Origin: a virus
Reading direction: 5' to 3' (one strand)
DNA length: 22,870 nt
IMG/VR virus record: IMGVR_UViG_3300046820_000574
Span: 1 to 22,870 of that record
A program made the translations under genes and the position numbers. Positions 1-7,383 of the stretch are shown here, piece after piece; the stretch's first letter is position 1, and every line of letters begins with the position of its first letter. Below the pieces are notes generated by a model. That model saw only the letters and a program-made list of their open reading frames with translations, was not told the DNA's origin and did not search any database.

Positions 1-226
1 GTTCCAGTCTGGTGAGTACGATTTTTATTTTAGAGGTGACGATATTGGTCTTGATACCATTGGTGATTTGGTTACTACCGCAGAACTAAACGGTATTGTT
101 GAGCGCACTGGTGCCTGGTATATACTTCCTGATGGCACAAAGGTGCAGGGTAAGGAAGCGTTTGTTAATCGTGTAAGAGAGGATCTTGACTTGCAAGAAT
201 CAATCAAGGCTAAACTAAATGCCTAG
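1..226 (+). CDS. recA: RecA-like recombinase, C-terminal part (truncated by window edge)
   Basis: The open frame enters at base 2 and ends at TAG 224-226, giving about 74 residues. The fragment matches the end of the RecA core and its C-terminal domain: a GDDIGLDTIGDLV segment corresponds to the RecA region that reads roughly GEGISREGELIDLG. It is followed by ELNGIVERTGAWY (RecA: IIEKSGAWYSY), a basic GTKVQGKEAF stretch and a final helix LQESIKAKL. Known role of the family: ATP-dependent filament formation on single-stranded DNA and strand exchange. In a phage this serves recombination-dependent replication and repair. The nuclease genes just downstream fit that. The Walker motifs lie outside the window, so activity cannot be judged. 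Confidence 0.8.
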   Translation, partial: FQSGEYDFYFRGDDIGLDTIGDLVTTAELNGIVERTGAWYILPDGTKVQGKEAFVNRVREDLDLQESIKAKLNA

Positions 227-395
227 TTTTACTGTATACCACGGCAAATTTACATGCCATACATGCAAGGCTGAAGTTGGAACTTTAAGGCTTTATGCTG
301 AAACAAAAGAAATGACCTGGATGTGTAGGGATAAGCACCTAAGTAAGGTATACCTTGGCAAAAGAAAGAAGAGCGATTTTGACGGAGAAGAGTGA
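219..395 (+). CDS. Small zinc-finger-like protein, 58 aa
   Basis: ATG 219-221 overlaps the stop region of the recA-like gene, and the frame ends at TGA 393-395. The protein has CHTC at residues 13-16 and C36-x3-H40, a spacing that suggests one zinc-binding knuckle. The tail is charged (GKRKKSDFDGEE). I know no function for it. Its position between two recombination genes and its size suggest a nucleic-acid or protein-binding accessory factor, which is inference. The start is supported by translational coupling; there is no strong independent ribosome binding site. Confidence 0.65.
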   Translation: MPSFTVYHGKFTCHTCKAEVGTLRLYAETKEMTWMCRDKHLSKVYLGKRKKSDFDGEE

Positions 396-666
396 GTCCA
401 AAAGAATAGGTGCAAAACAGCACAAGAATTCTGGCCGTAACACCCAAAAAGGCGATGCCTCTTGGAAAAACTTTGTCGTGGATTTTAAAGAAGTTGGCAA
501 GTCTTTCACATTAAATAAAGAGGTATGGGCAAAGGCTACCACAGATGCAATGAAAAATGGAAAAGACCCAGCCATAGTGGTAGTAATTGGCGAAGGCAAT
601 GCTAAGGTTAGGCTTGCTATAATTGAGATGAGTCTTTTAGAGCAGATTTTAGAGAATGGTGTATAA
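355..666 (+). CDS. Hjc-like PD-(D/E)XK Holliday junction nuclease
   Basis: This 103-residue protein has the layout of small Hjc/VRR-like nucleases: a basic N-terminus with SKRIGAKQHKNSGR, then KGDASWKNFVVDFKEV in which D and the D-x-K pair stand where the D...E-x-K catalytic residues of the PD-(D/E)XK fold sit. After this come a helix LNKEVWAKATTDAMKNGKDP and the core strand AIVVVIG. The predicted role is cutting branched DNA during recombination or before packaging. The start is uncertain. TTG 355 lies about 8 bases after TAAGG and overlaps the previous gene by 41 bases; TTG 379 behind GAAGAG would give 95 residues and a shorter overlap. The second catalytic position is Asp rather than Glu, which should be checked against the family. 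Confidence 0.6.
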   Translation: MAKERRAILTEKSESKRIGAKQHKNSGRNTQKGDASWKNFVVDFKEVGKSFTLNKEVWAKATTDAMKNGKDPAIVVVIGEGNAKVRLAIIEMSLLEQILENGV

Positions 667-674
667 TAGGATTA
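662..674 (+). promoter_or_regulatory. Promoter -10 giving a leaderless mRNA
   Basis: TATAAT occupies 662-667 in the context TGGTGTATAAT. Seven bases further lies ATG 674, the best start of the 2OG oxygenase gene, so transcription would begin at or next to the A of the start codon. No usable ribosome binding site precedes that ATG (AGGA is only 2 bases away). No recognisable -35 box is seen. A near-identical context occurs at 12691-12700. Confidence 0.5.
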
Positions 675-1345
675 TGAACACAGGATATGAACCAAAACTA
701 AAAGTAGTTCCACGCATCATAAAAAACTTCTTTACTGAAGAAGAAGTAGAAGTATTGCTTGCAATAGTAAATTATCAAAAAAAGGCTAAAGATTTAGACG
801 AGTTCTTTGCTCCACTAGTTCTACCAAGCATGGCCAGAATGCAAATAGAGGTTATGTATCCAGAACATATACGTAGAAAACTTGAAAAGTTTGCTTCAGA
901 AACAGTTGGAGAAGACGTATATATGTATCACAACAGTTATCTAAGTTACAGTCTAGAGCATAATCCAGATGCTAATCCAAAGTTGCCAGTTCATTATGAC
1001 TCAGACAACTACTTTACTAAACTTACAATGGACTATCAGTTAGGTGCAAATATTGATTGGCCTATAGTCATTGAAAATGAAAGTTTTAATCTTCAATACG
1101 GAGATCTTCTTATATTCTGGGGTGCAGGTCAAGCACACTGGAGAGAGCCAGTACGCTTTAAAGAAGGCGATTTCACTGACGTTTTAACAATGCACTTTTC
1201 AAAAAAGAAAGACTTTGAAGAGTTGAACCTTGCTGCCAGATCACCAGAAGCCAGAAAGCAAAGACTTGAGTCCTGGAGAAAAGATCCAGTCTTTATGAAG
1301 TATATAGAAGAGTTTGACAAAAAAGAACAAAGTCTTTTCCAATAA
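674..1345 (+). CDS. 2-oxoglutarate/Fe(II)-dependent oxygenase, 223 aa
   Basis: The core shows the double-stranded beta-helix signature of 2OG-Fe(II) oxygenases. HYD at residues 107-109 gives the HxD metal ligands. GDLLIFWGAGQAHWREPV carries the distal His (H155), with R157 near the usual 2-oxoglutarate-binding position; it is followed by a DVLTMHF strand. The N-terminus (VVPRIIKNFFTEEEVEVLL) is the typical opening of prolyl-hydroxylase-like members. The substrate is unknown: family members hydroxylate protein side chains, nucleobases or small molecules. I chose ATG 674 because of the TATAAT 7 bases before it; an in-frame ATG at 656 overlaps the upstream gene and has no ribosome binding site. 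It is the first of three such oxygenases in the window and is not in the later cassette. Confidence 0.75.
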   Translation: MNTGYEPKLKVVPRIIKNFFTEEEVEVLLAIVNYQKKAKDLDEFFAPLVLPSMARMQIEVMYPEHIRRKLEKFASETVGEDVYMYHNSYLSYSLEHNPDANPKLPVHYDSDNYFTKLTMDYQLGANIDWPIVIENESFNLQYGDLLIFWGAGQAHWREPVRFKEGDFTDVLTMHFSKKKDFEELNLAARSPEARKQRLESWRKDPVFMKYIEEFDKKEQSLFQ

Positions 1346-1400
1346 CTTATTAATGTATTTTAAAATAATTAAATCAATAACTATCTGATAGGATAAATAA

Positions 1401-1706
1401 ATGCAAAACGAAAACACAACTATAGAAATGGTAAATGGCTTGGCTGAGATTGCAGACTACATGCAAGACGAAGAACTAACAACCGCTCTGACATTTATCG
1501 CTAAGATTATTGTTAAGCCAGATATTCCGCTCAATGTGGCGACGGTAGAAATAGTAAGACTTCAGGCAATTGCAGCAAAGATGGCTTTTAAGGCTACCTG
1601 GATGGCCAATGTTGATAAGTCAGATCGTGGCAAGAAAAACCTTTATTACACGGCTGCAGAGTCCATCAATAATCTTGTATCTGCATTAAAGTACATAACT
1701 CGATAA
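1401..1706 (+). CDS. Small helical protein, possibly UvsY-like recombination mediator
   Basis: This is a 101-residue, mostly helical protein. ATG 1401 follows an AGGA-like site about 9 bases upstream. The first half is acidic and hydrophobic (EIADYMQDEELTTALTFIAKI); the second half (RLQAIAAKMAFKATWMANV, then NLYYTAAESINNLVSALKYI) alternates charged and aliphatic residues like a helical bundle. I do not recognise it with certainty. The pattern RLxAxxAKxAFKA...YYTAAExINxLVSALK is reminiscent of the T4 UvsY core (RIEAQKKVALKA...), and a UvsY-type mediator would make sense beside a RecA-like gene. This is a weak, unaided comparison. The gene is preceded by a 55-base AT-rich gap and followed by the promoter at 1709-1717. 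Confidence 0.6.
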   Translation: MQNENTTIEMVNGLAEIADYMQDEELTTALTFIAKIIVKPDIPLNVATVEIVRLQAIAAKMAFKATWMANVDKSDRGKKNLYYTAAESINNLVSALKYITR

Positions 1707-1708
1707 TC

Positions 1709-1717
1709 TGCTATACT
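1709..1717 (+). promoter_or_regulatory. Extended -10 promoter before the Cas4-like gene
   Basis: TGCTATACT at 1709-1717 fits the extended -10 form TGnTATAAT with one change. Transcription would start near 1724, 18 bases before ATG 1742. There is no clear -35 box, which is normal for extended -10 promoters. The TATACT variant recurs at 10871, 11435 and 22006. Confidence 0.45.
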
Positions 1718-1741
1718 TATACTAATAGAAACGAGAAACGA

Positions 1742-2557
1742 ATGACAAAAAATTTACTACATACTGTTATGATTAAGCCAGAAGAAAAGCCAGTTCATCC
1801 TATGGACATTGCTGGCCTTGAGGCAAAGATTAAAGAGGGGTACACGATTACTCGTGTAGACAAGCACACAACAAAGAAAACTTTTGCTCCATCTACAATT
1901 GCATATGGACATGGAGAGTGTGCAAGATATTGGTACCTTGCTTTTGATGGACAGATGTTTGAGGATAATGCAGATGCTTATGCTGCAGCAAATATGACTG
2001 CTGGAACTCTGTCTCACGCAAGAATTCAAAATGCAATGATGAATGCTGGAATTGTAAAGGTTTATCGTGATGAAAACAATGAGCCTACTACAGAGTTTAA
2101 GATCAAACACGATGACCCTCCTATCTTTGGGTACGGAGATGTTATGTTTGATTGGCAGGGAGAAGAACTCATTGGTGAAATTAAAACAATGATGAATGAG
2201 GGATTCGAGTATAGAAAAGCATCAGGTAAGGCTAAGACTGGCCACCTAATGCAGTTGCTTATATATATGAAAATTCTAAAGAGACCAAAGGGCGTAATGA
2301 TTTATGAAAACAAAAACAATCATGAACTTCTTTTGATCCCTGTAGATGTAAACGATCATTACCGTCGGTGGGTAGACCAGGCATTTGATTGGATGAGAAC
2401 AGTTAGAAAGGCATGGGAAGATAAAACCCTGCCAACTAAAAACTATAGATCAAACTCCAAGATATGCAAGTCATGCCCAATTAAAAAAGCATGTGAGTCT
2501 GCAGGTACAGGCGTAGTAAAAATAGCGCCTCTGGAGATTCTCGGTGAACAATTGTAG
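1742..2557 (+). CDS. Cas4/RecB-like PD-(D/E)XK exonuclease with Fe-S cysteines
   Basis: This 271-residue protein has the complete signature of Cas4-type nucleases. C60 sits in a GHGECARYWYL box, H92 in the following helix, D133 in GYGDVMFDW, E146 and K148 in LIGEIKT (the D...ExK core), and Q171 in the QLLIYM helix (motif IV). Three C-terminal cysteines C242, C245 and C251 (CKSCPIKKAC) complete the set of four that bind a 4Fe-4S cluster. Known role of the family: single-strand-directed exonuclease activity in recombination, as in AddB/Cas4. No cas1 or CRISPR array is present, so a recombination or replication role is more likely than spacer acquisition. The start ATG 1742 has a weak ribosome binding site (GAG) and follows the promoter at 1709. 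Confidence 0.85.
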   Translation: MTKNLLHTVMIKPEEKPVHPMDIAGLEAKIKEGYTITRVDKHTTKKTFAPSTIAYGHGECARYWYLAFDGQMFEDNADAYAAANMTAGTLSHARIQNAMMNAGIVKVYRDENNEPTTEFKIKHDDPPIFGYGDVMFDWQGEELIGEIKTMMNEGFEYRKASGKAKTGHLMQLLIYMKILKRPKGVMIYENKNNHELLLIPVDVNDHYRRWVDQAFDWMRTVRKAWEDKTLPTKNYRSNSKICKSCPIKKACESAGTGVVKIAPLEILGEQL

Positions 2558-2828
2558 ATGCTGCGATAATCAGTTTGAACCAACAGTATCTTATCAAATA
2601 TACTGCTCATCAAACTGTAGAGATATTGCAACAAAAGAAAAAATTGCAGCAAGATATCTGCAATCAAAAAGACAAAAAAGAAAGGGCAAGACAAGGCTTT
2701 GCAAGTCTTGTTCTCTGCCTCTTTCAATATATAATGATGATGCAGTTTGCTCATCTTGTAGTGTAAATCCTGATGCAGTTAGCAAAGCAATAAAAGAAAT
2801 AAAGGGTAGGATTAATGGTAAAAAATAA
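2544..2828 (+). CDS. Small protein with two zinc-ribbon-like modules
   Basis: It starts with GTG 2544 behind GGAG at 2533 and overlaps the end of the Cas4-like gene by 14 bases. The 94 residues hold two cysteine clusters. The first is CRCC then YCSSNC near the N-terminus, like the zinc knuckles of HNH or MYND-type small proteins. The second is LCKSC then VCSSC around residues 53-72. Between them is a very basic helix (KSKRQKRKGK type). It probably binds nucleic acid through two zinc sites. There is no catalytic motif, and I do not recognise a named family. Confidence 0.6.
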   Translation: MNNCRCCDNQFEPTVSYQIYCSSNCRDIATKEKIAARYLQSKRQKRKGKTRLCKSCSLPLSIYNDDAVCSSCSVNPDAVSKAIKEIKGRINGKK

Positions 2829-3405
2829 GTGGGGGCTTGAGTTAAAGCCAGAACGTATTTGTGCTATTGATGCTAGTACCAATAGTCTTGCTTTTGCATT
2901 GTTTGATGGAGAAAATCTTGACAAGGTGGGCAAGATTTATTTTGAAGGAAATAATATTTATGAAAAGGTTATGGATGCTGGAAAAAAAGTTAAGGCATTC
3001 TTTGACTACTGCGGTGGCTTTGAGGCAATAGTAATTGAACACACAGTGTTCATGAACAGTCCAAAGACTGCTGCTGATCTTGCACTAGTCCAGGGAGCAA
3101 TCCTTGGTGCAGCAGGTCAGTCTGGCACAAAGGTAATAGGAAAGGTATCTCCTATCACTTGGCAAAATTTTATAGGCAACAAGAAAATATCAAAAGATGA
3201 ACAACTACTTATTCGTTCTCAAATTCCTGGAAAGTCTGAGTCTTACTACAAGGCTCATGAAAGGATGCTACGCAAAGAACGAACAATAAACTTTATTAAT
3301 ATTAACTATGATAAAAATATTGACGATAACGATGTTGCAGATGCCTGTGGTATTGGTCATTGGGCATTAAAAAACTGGGGTAAAGCAATAGGGGTTGACA
3401 AATAA
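2815..3405 (+). CDS. RuvC-like Holliday junction resolvase
   Basis: This 196-residue protein has an RNase-H-fold resolvase layout. The first strand ICAIDASTNSLAFALF carries D19; IVIEHTVFMNSPKTA carries E75; a final DDNDVADACGIGHWAL segment carries acidic residues D171-D176 that would complete the metal site. The sequence in between includes a GAILGAAGQSGTKVIGKVSP turn typical of RuvC. Role: symmetric cleavage of four-way junctions, here probably resolving recombination intermediates before packaging. ATG 2815 overlaps the previous gene and follows AGGGTAGG. The phage thus seems to carry two different junction nucleases (this one and the Hjc-like gene at 355), plus the Cas4-like nuclease. Confidence 0.8.
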   Translation: MVKNKWGLELKPERICAIDASTNSLAFALFDGENLDKVGKIYFEGNNIYEKVMDAGKKVKAFFDYCGGFEAIVIEHTVFMNSPKTAADLALVQGAILGAAGQSGTKVIGKVSPITWQNFIGNKKISKDEQLLIRSQIPGKSESYYKAHERMLRKERTINFININYDKNIDDNDVADACGIGHWALKNWGKAIGVDK

Positions 3406-3409
3406 AGAC

Positions 3410-3565
3410 ATGGCTGCTAAACTATATACAAGTGAAACATTTATGCGTAAGAGATATCTTATGGATAAGAAGACACCAGAAGAAATTGCAAAGGAATGTG
3501 GATGCTCTTTAGAGACTGTCTATGTATACCTTGCTAAATTTGGATTAAGGAAGTCAAAGAGATGA
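3410..3565 (+). CDS. Small helix-turn-helix protein, 51 aa
   Basis: ATG 3410 to TGA 3563-3565 encodes 51 residues. After a short basic lead (FMRKRYLMDKKT) comes PEEIAKECGCSLETVYVYLAKFGL, which reads as a helix-turn-helix of the kind found in resolvase tails and phage small terminases: helix, CGCS turn, recognition helix, then a basic tail RKSKR. It probably binds DNA, as a small regulator or packaging accessory; the window does not say which. It ends in an ATGA overlap with the next gene, so the two are translationally coupled. Confidence 0.6.
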   Translation: MAAKLYTSETFMRKRYLMDKKTPEEIAKECGCSLETVYVYLAKFGLRKSKR

Positions 3566-3684
3566 AAAAAATTAAGTACATTCTTTTTATTATATCTTTA
3601 GTTGCAGCAGTTGGTATTTCTTATGCCACGGCAACTTTAAGAAACATGCCAGAGTATTTCGATTGGGAAGATGATGAAGAATAA
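3562..3684 (+). CDS. Small single-pass membrane peptide, 40 aa
   Basis: ATG 3562 overlaps the previous stop as ATGA. The 40-residue product has a basic N-terminus (MKKIKY), one hydrophobic segment ILFIISLVAAVGISYA (about residues 7-22) and a short acidic tail ending DWEDDEE. It is either a one-pass inner membrane peptide with its tail outside or a very short secreted peptide. Its function is unknown. It is supported by overlaps on both sides (ATGA upstream, and the next ATG 3671 inside its end). Confidence 0.5.
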   Translation: MKKIKYILFIISLVAAVGISYATATLRNMPEYFDWEDDEE

Positions 3685-3916
3685 TCTAAACATAACAGTA
3701 GACCAAGTTAATAATCCACTACACTATACATCAGATCCTTCTGGAATTGAGTGCATTGAGATTACCAGACATCGCAATTTTAACATTGGTAATGCCTTTA
3801 AGTATCTGTGGAGAGCAGGACTTAAGGACGAATCAAAAACAATTCAGGATTTAGAGAAAGCAATTTTCTACATTAAGGATGAAATAAATCGACTAGAGGG
3901 AAAGTATGTCAACTGA
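3671..3916 (+). CDS. DUF3310 family protein
   Basis: The 81 residues hold the DUF3310 pattern: VNNPLHYTSDPSGIECIEITRH, then NFNIGNAFKYLWRAGLKD, then a closing helix IQDLEKAIFYIKDEINRLEG. The family is widespread in phages (often annotated as a nucleotide-kinase-like SaV protein), but no enzyme activity is settled. Conserved HY, E and WR(A)G-K positions are all present, so the protein looks intact. There are two in-frame ATGs, 3671 and 3674; both overlap the end of the membrane peptide gene. It lies directly before the terminase pair. Confidence 0.85.
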   Translation: MMKNNLNITVDQVNNPLHYTSDPSGIECIEITRHRNFNIGNAFKYLWRAGLKDESKTIQDLEKAIFYIKDEINRLEGKYVN

Positions 3917-4442
3917 AGATGATTTAGTTAAGCATCTAGACCAAGTAAATCTTGTTGTTGAGGAATATCTAAAGGGCAATGACCCAACAGTCATTTCAAA
4001 AGAATTAGATATACCAAGAACAAGGGTTGTTGCATTAATTAATGAGTGGAAAAATATGGCATCTGACAATGCCGTTATTCGTGCCCGTGCTAAAGAAGCG
4101 CTTGTGGGAGCAGATCAACATTACAGCAAACTAATTTCTAAATCATATGAGGTTATTGATGAAGCGTCTATGACTAACAATCTTAGTGCAAAGACTGCTG
4201 CAATTAAACTTGTTATGGATATTGAATCTAAAAGAATTGACATGCTACAAAAGGCTGGACTGCTTGAGAACAAAGAACTTGCTGAAGAAATGATTGAGAT
4301 TGAGCGTCGTCAAGAAGTTCTTGTAGGAATATTAAAAGACATAGCATCAGAATATCCACAGGTTCGTGATGAGATTATGCGTAGACTATCTTCATTTGCA
4401 AAAGAAAATGAGGTGATTACAGTTGTCCACGATGTTCAATGA
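3906..4442 (+). CDS. terS: Terminase small subunit
   Basis: This 178-residue helical protein sits immediately before the large terminase and overlaps it. Near the N-terminus, EEYLKGNDPTVISKELDIPRTRVVALINEW is a helix-turn-helix of the type small terminases use to recognise the packaging site. The middle (KTAAIKLVMDIESKRIDMLQKAGLL) and the C-terminal helices (IEIERRQEVLVGILKDIASEY) suit oligomerisation. The role is to recognise phage DNA and recruit the motor. ATG 3906 overlaps the DUF3310 gene by 11 bases. The assignment rests on position and helix-turn-helix, since small terminases diverge strongly. Confidence 0.75.
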   Translation: MSTEDDLVKHLDQVNLVVEEYLKGNDPTVISKELDIPRTRVVALINEWKNMASDNAVIRARAKEALVGADQHYSKLISKSYEVIDEASMTNNLSAKTAAIKLVMDIESKRIDMLQKAGLLENKELAEEMIEIERRQEVLVGILKDIASEYPQVRDEIMRRLSSFAKENEVITVVHDVQ

Positions 4443-6207
4443 TTTTCTTGAAGCACTTCAGTCTGATCATTTTGAAGAAACCCCAGTAGATGCAAGAACA
4501 TTTGTTGAGGGTGAGCAGTACCTTGGACAACCACCACTTTCAGACATCCAGTACGATATTGTTGAGGCAATGAGTCAGATCTATCGTAAAGAAGATTTGA
4601 TTAACATTATGGGTGAAGAAAAGGGGACTCAGTACTATAACAAGTACACAAAAAACGAAATTATCTTGCAACTTGGCAAGGGATCTGGAAAAGACTTCAC
4701 ATCAACCGTAGCATGCTCCTACATTGTATACAAACTTCTATGCCTAAAAGACCCAGCAAAATATTTTGGTAAGCCCTCTGGAGATGCTATCGATCTAATC
4801 AATGTTGCTATTAACGCTCAGCAGGCTAAGAATGTTTTCTTTAAAGGTTTTAAAACAAAGATTGAAAAATCTCCTTGGTTTATTGGAAAGTACAATGCAA
4901 AGGCTGACTCAGTTGAGTTTGATAAATCAATTACGGTTTACTCTGGTCACTCAGAGCGTGAGTCTCATGAGGGTTTAAATCTGTTGCTTGCAGTTCTTGA
5001 TGAGATTTCTGGATTTGCTTCTGAGATTGGAACAGGAAATGATCAGGGAAAGACTGCAGACAACATCTATAAGGCTTTCCGTGCATCAGTAGACTCTCGC
5101 TTCCCTGATCTTGGTAAGGTTGTTTTGCTTTCATTTCCAAGATATCCAGGCGACTTTATTTCAGAAAGATATGATTCTGTAATCGCAGAAAAAGAAGTTA
5201 TTGAAAGAACACATGAGTTTATAATTAATCCATTGCTACCAGACTCTGACCAGGACAATAAGTTTGAAATTTCCTGGGACGAAGATCAGATTCTTTCATA
5301 CAAATATCCAGGAGTATTCGCACTAAAGAGACCCACATGGGAAGTCAATCCAACACGAAAGATTGATGACTTTAAGATTGCATTTATGACAGATCTTGGA
5401 GATGCAATGATGCGCTTTGCGTGTGTTCCAACCTTCGCTTCAGATGCATTCTTTAAGCAGGCAGACAAAGTAAGATCTTGCATGACCCTAAGAAACCCTA
5501 TTGATACATTTAAAAGATTTGATGAATCATTTAAGCCAGACCCAACAAAGAAGTACTACGTTCATGCTGACCTTGCACAAAAGCATGATAAGTGTGCAGT
5601 AGCAATTGCACATGTAGAAAAATGGGTAAACATTCAGGTAATTAACAATTATGAACAAGTGGCACCAATTGTAGTAGTAGATGCAGTAGCGTGGTGGGAG
5701 CCAAAGATAGAAGGCCCAGTCAATCTTTCAGAGGTTAAGCAATGGATCCAAAATCTTAGAAGAATGGGATTTGATATAGGTGTGGTCTCGTTTGACCGTT
5801 GGCAATCATTTGATATTCAAAATGAATTAAAGCAGGTTGGAATGAAAACTGATACTGTTTCTGTTGCTAAAAAGCATTATGAAGATATGGCTATGCTTGT
5901 ATATGAAGAAAGACTTGCTATGCCAGCAATCGACTTATTGTTTGAAGAACTAACACAGTTAAAGATTATGAAAAATGATAGAGTTGACCACCCACGCAAA
6001 AAGTCAAAGGACTTAGCCGATGCTGTGTGTGGTGCAATTTTTGGGGCCATATCACATACCCCAAAAAATATAGACACTGAAGTAGAGGTTCATACTTTTA
6101 GGGACAGACCTAAGCAGGTTGACGAACTACCAGAGAATGTGATACACTATAACCCTAGCCAAATAGAAGAGATAAAAGACTATTTGGATAGATTAAAAAC
6201 ACTATAA
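4423..6207 (+). CDS. terL: Terminase large subunit (ATPase-nuclease)
   Basis: The 594-residue protein shows both packaging domains. The ATPase half has the Walker A variant GKGSGKD at 85-91 and Walker B LLLAVLDE at 187-194 (D193, E194), with an SFPRYPGDF coupling segment at 237-245. The RNase-H-like nuclease half has HADLAQKHDKCAVAIAH with D383, VVSFDRWQSFD with D458, and KDLADAVCGA with D533, the three expected metal-binding acids. Length is normal for the family. TTG 4423 is the likely start because GAGGTGAT (4410-4417) lies at good spacing; ATG 4432 is the alternative, three codons later. The gene overlaps terS by 20 bases. No portal gene follows, which is unusual for a terminase locus. 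Confidence 0.92.
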   Translation: MSTMFNDFLEALQSDHFEETPVDARTFVEGEQYLGQPPLSDIQYDIVEAMSQIYRKEDLINIMGEEKGTQYYNKYTKNEIILQLGKGSGKDFTSTVACSYIVYKLLCLKDPAKYFGKPSGDAIDLINVAINAQQAKNVFFKGFKTKIEKSPWFIGKYNAKADSVEFDKSITVYSGHSERESHEGLNLLLAVLDEISGFASEIGTGNDQGKTADNIYKAFRASVDSRFPDLGKVVLLSFPRYPGDFISERYDSVIAEKEVIERTHEFIINPLLPDSDQDNKFEISWDEDQILSYKYPGVFALKRPTWEVNPTRKIDDFKIAFMTDLGDAMMRFACVPTFASDAFFKQADKVRSCMTLRNPIDTFKRFDESFKPDPTKKYYVHADLAQKHDKCAVAIAHVEKWVNIQVINNYEQVAPIVVVDAVAWWEPKIEGPVNLSEVKQWIQNLRRMGFDIGVVSFDRWQSFDIQNELKQVGMKTDTVSVAKKHYEDMAMLVYEERLAMPAIDLLFEELTQLKIMKNDRVDHPRKKSKDLADAVCGAIFGAISHTPKNIDTEVEVHTFRDRPKQVDELPENVIHYNPSQIEEIKDYLDRLKTL

Positions 6208-6226
6208 AAATAAGGAGAAATACCGA

Positions 6227-7345
6227 ATGAATTCATTCAAGAAAATCGCACTAGCCGTGGTTGCAGCCATGACTTTGGGCATGGTCGCAGTAGCACCTGC
6301 AAATGCTACAGTAATGACAGTGGCAGTATCGCTAGATGGAACAGCGAATACTACTAACGGTGTACTCGCTACACCTGCTACACTACCAGTCCCAGCAGAC
6401 AACACAATCGATGCAGCAGATGCACTACGCTTTGTGGCAACAGTAGCAGCAGGAACATCAGTTACTGCAGTAGCAACTAACGCAACAATCGTATCTGCAC
6501 TACACACATCAGCAGCACCAGTCGGAGCATCGTCAGGATCATCATCTTTGACAATTGCAACAGGCACTGGAACAACTGCAACATTCTTTGTCTACACCAA
6601 GACAACAGCAATTGGTACCGTTGTAATCAACAATGGCGGAACAACTCTTACATACTATGTACAGGGTACTGCTGGCAAGATTAACAACCTAACAGTTTCA
6701 GCACCTGCATCAGGCGCAGCAGGAACAAAGCAGGACATCACAGTTACAGCAACAGACGTATTTGGAAACAGAGTTTCTGGCAAGTCTCTTACTGCAACAG
6801 TATTCGCTGCAACAGCAGTACTAGACACAGCAACAGCAACAACTGGTGCTACACTAACAGACTTTGGAGTAGCAACCTTTAAGGCAACTCTTCCAACAAC
6901 TGGTTCACGAGCACTTATCACATTTGCTCCAACAACATCGTCAGATGCAACTTCTGCAGATGTAGTTGGTTTGACTGCTCGCACTCTTGCACCATTTGCA
7001 GAGATTGCAGTTCGTGATCTTGTATCAGAACTTGCAGCACAGACTGCTGCAAAGACTGCTGCTGAAAATGCACTTGCAAATGCCGTAGCAAAGGCTGCAG
7101 CAGATGCTGCTGCTGCTAAGGTCGCTTCAGATGCTGCTCTTGCAGCAGAAAAGGCTGCTTCTGCAAAGGCTCTTGCTGATGCAAAGGCTGCTTCAGATGC
7201 AGCGCTCCTTGCTAAGGATGCACAAATCGCTAAGTTGACTGCTGATAATGCAGCAGCAATTAAGTCACTAAAGGATGCTTTCAACAAGTTGGCTCGCCAA
7301 TGGAATGCAAAGAATCCAAAGGCTAGAGTTACACTAGTCAAGTAG
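6227..7345 (+). CDS. Secreted Ig-like protein with Ala-rich coiled coil
   Basis: ATG 6227 follows AAGGAG. Of 372 residues, the first 27 are a clear Sec signal peptide (MNSFKK, hydrophobic core, cleavage likely after PANA). Next is a Thr/Ala/Ser-rich beta region. About residues 152-245 look like an invasin/Big-type immunoglobulin-like domain (NNLTVSAPASGAAGTKQDITV, then TDVFGNRVSGKSLTATV). Residues 265-355 are an Ala/Lys/Asp coiled coil (repeats like AAADAAAAKVASDAALAAEKA), and a basic tail ends NPKARVTLVK. It should be exported and bind the cell wall or other proteins. A signal peptide on a phage protein next to terminase is unusual; the style resembles host actinobacterial surface proteins, and GCA/ACA-heavy codon use differs from its neighbours, suggesting acquisition from a host. 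It ends at the terminator hairpin. Confidence 0.8.
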   Translation: MNSFKKIALAVVAAMTLGMVAVAPANATVMTVAVSLDGTANTTNGVLATPATLPVPADNTIDAADALRFVATVAAGTSVTAVATNATIVSALHTSAAPVGASSGSSSLTIATGTGTTATFFVYTKTTAIGTVVINNGGTTLTYYVQGTAGKINNLTVSAPASGAAGTKQDITVTATDVFGNRVSGKSLTATVFAATAVLDTATATTGATLTDFGVATFKATLPTTGSRALITFAPTTSSDATSADVVGLTARTLAPFAEIAVRDLVSELAAQTAAKTAAENALANAVAKAAADAAAAKVASDAALAAEKAASAKALADAKAASDAALLAKDAQIAKLTADNAAAIKSLKDAFNKLARQWNAKNPKARVTLVK

Positions 7346-7352
7346 TTTGAGT

Positions 7353-7380
7353 CCTGGTGGGCGAAAGCCCACCAGGGTTT
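7353..7380 (+). terminator. Strong GAAA-capped hairpin terminator overlapping next gene's RBS
   Basis: CCTGGTGGGC (7353-7362) and GCCCACCAGG (7367-7376) form a perfect 10-bp GC-rich stem closed by a GAAA tetraloop, then GTTT. It begins 8 bases after the stop of the secreted protein gene. The T-run is short, so termination may be partial. The right arm contains AGG(G) 7374-7377, the only ribosome-binding-like site for ATG 7384. Confidence 0.8.
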
Positions 7381-7383
7381 ACT

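Noticed and set aside
3395-3423. TTGACA 3395-3400 with TAAACT 3418-3423 as a promoter
   Set aside because: The -10 box matches only 4 of 6 positions and lies inside a small gene in a tightly overlapping run; not enough to call.
6655-7341. Long open frame on the minus strand opposite the secreted protein gene
   Set aside because: It is the shadow of an Ala/Thr-rich, GCA-heavy gene, its translation is low-complexity Ala/Ser/Val, and it has no RBS. The plus-strand frame has a signal peptide and domains.
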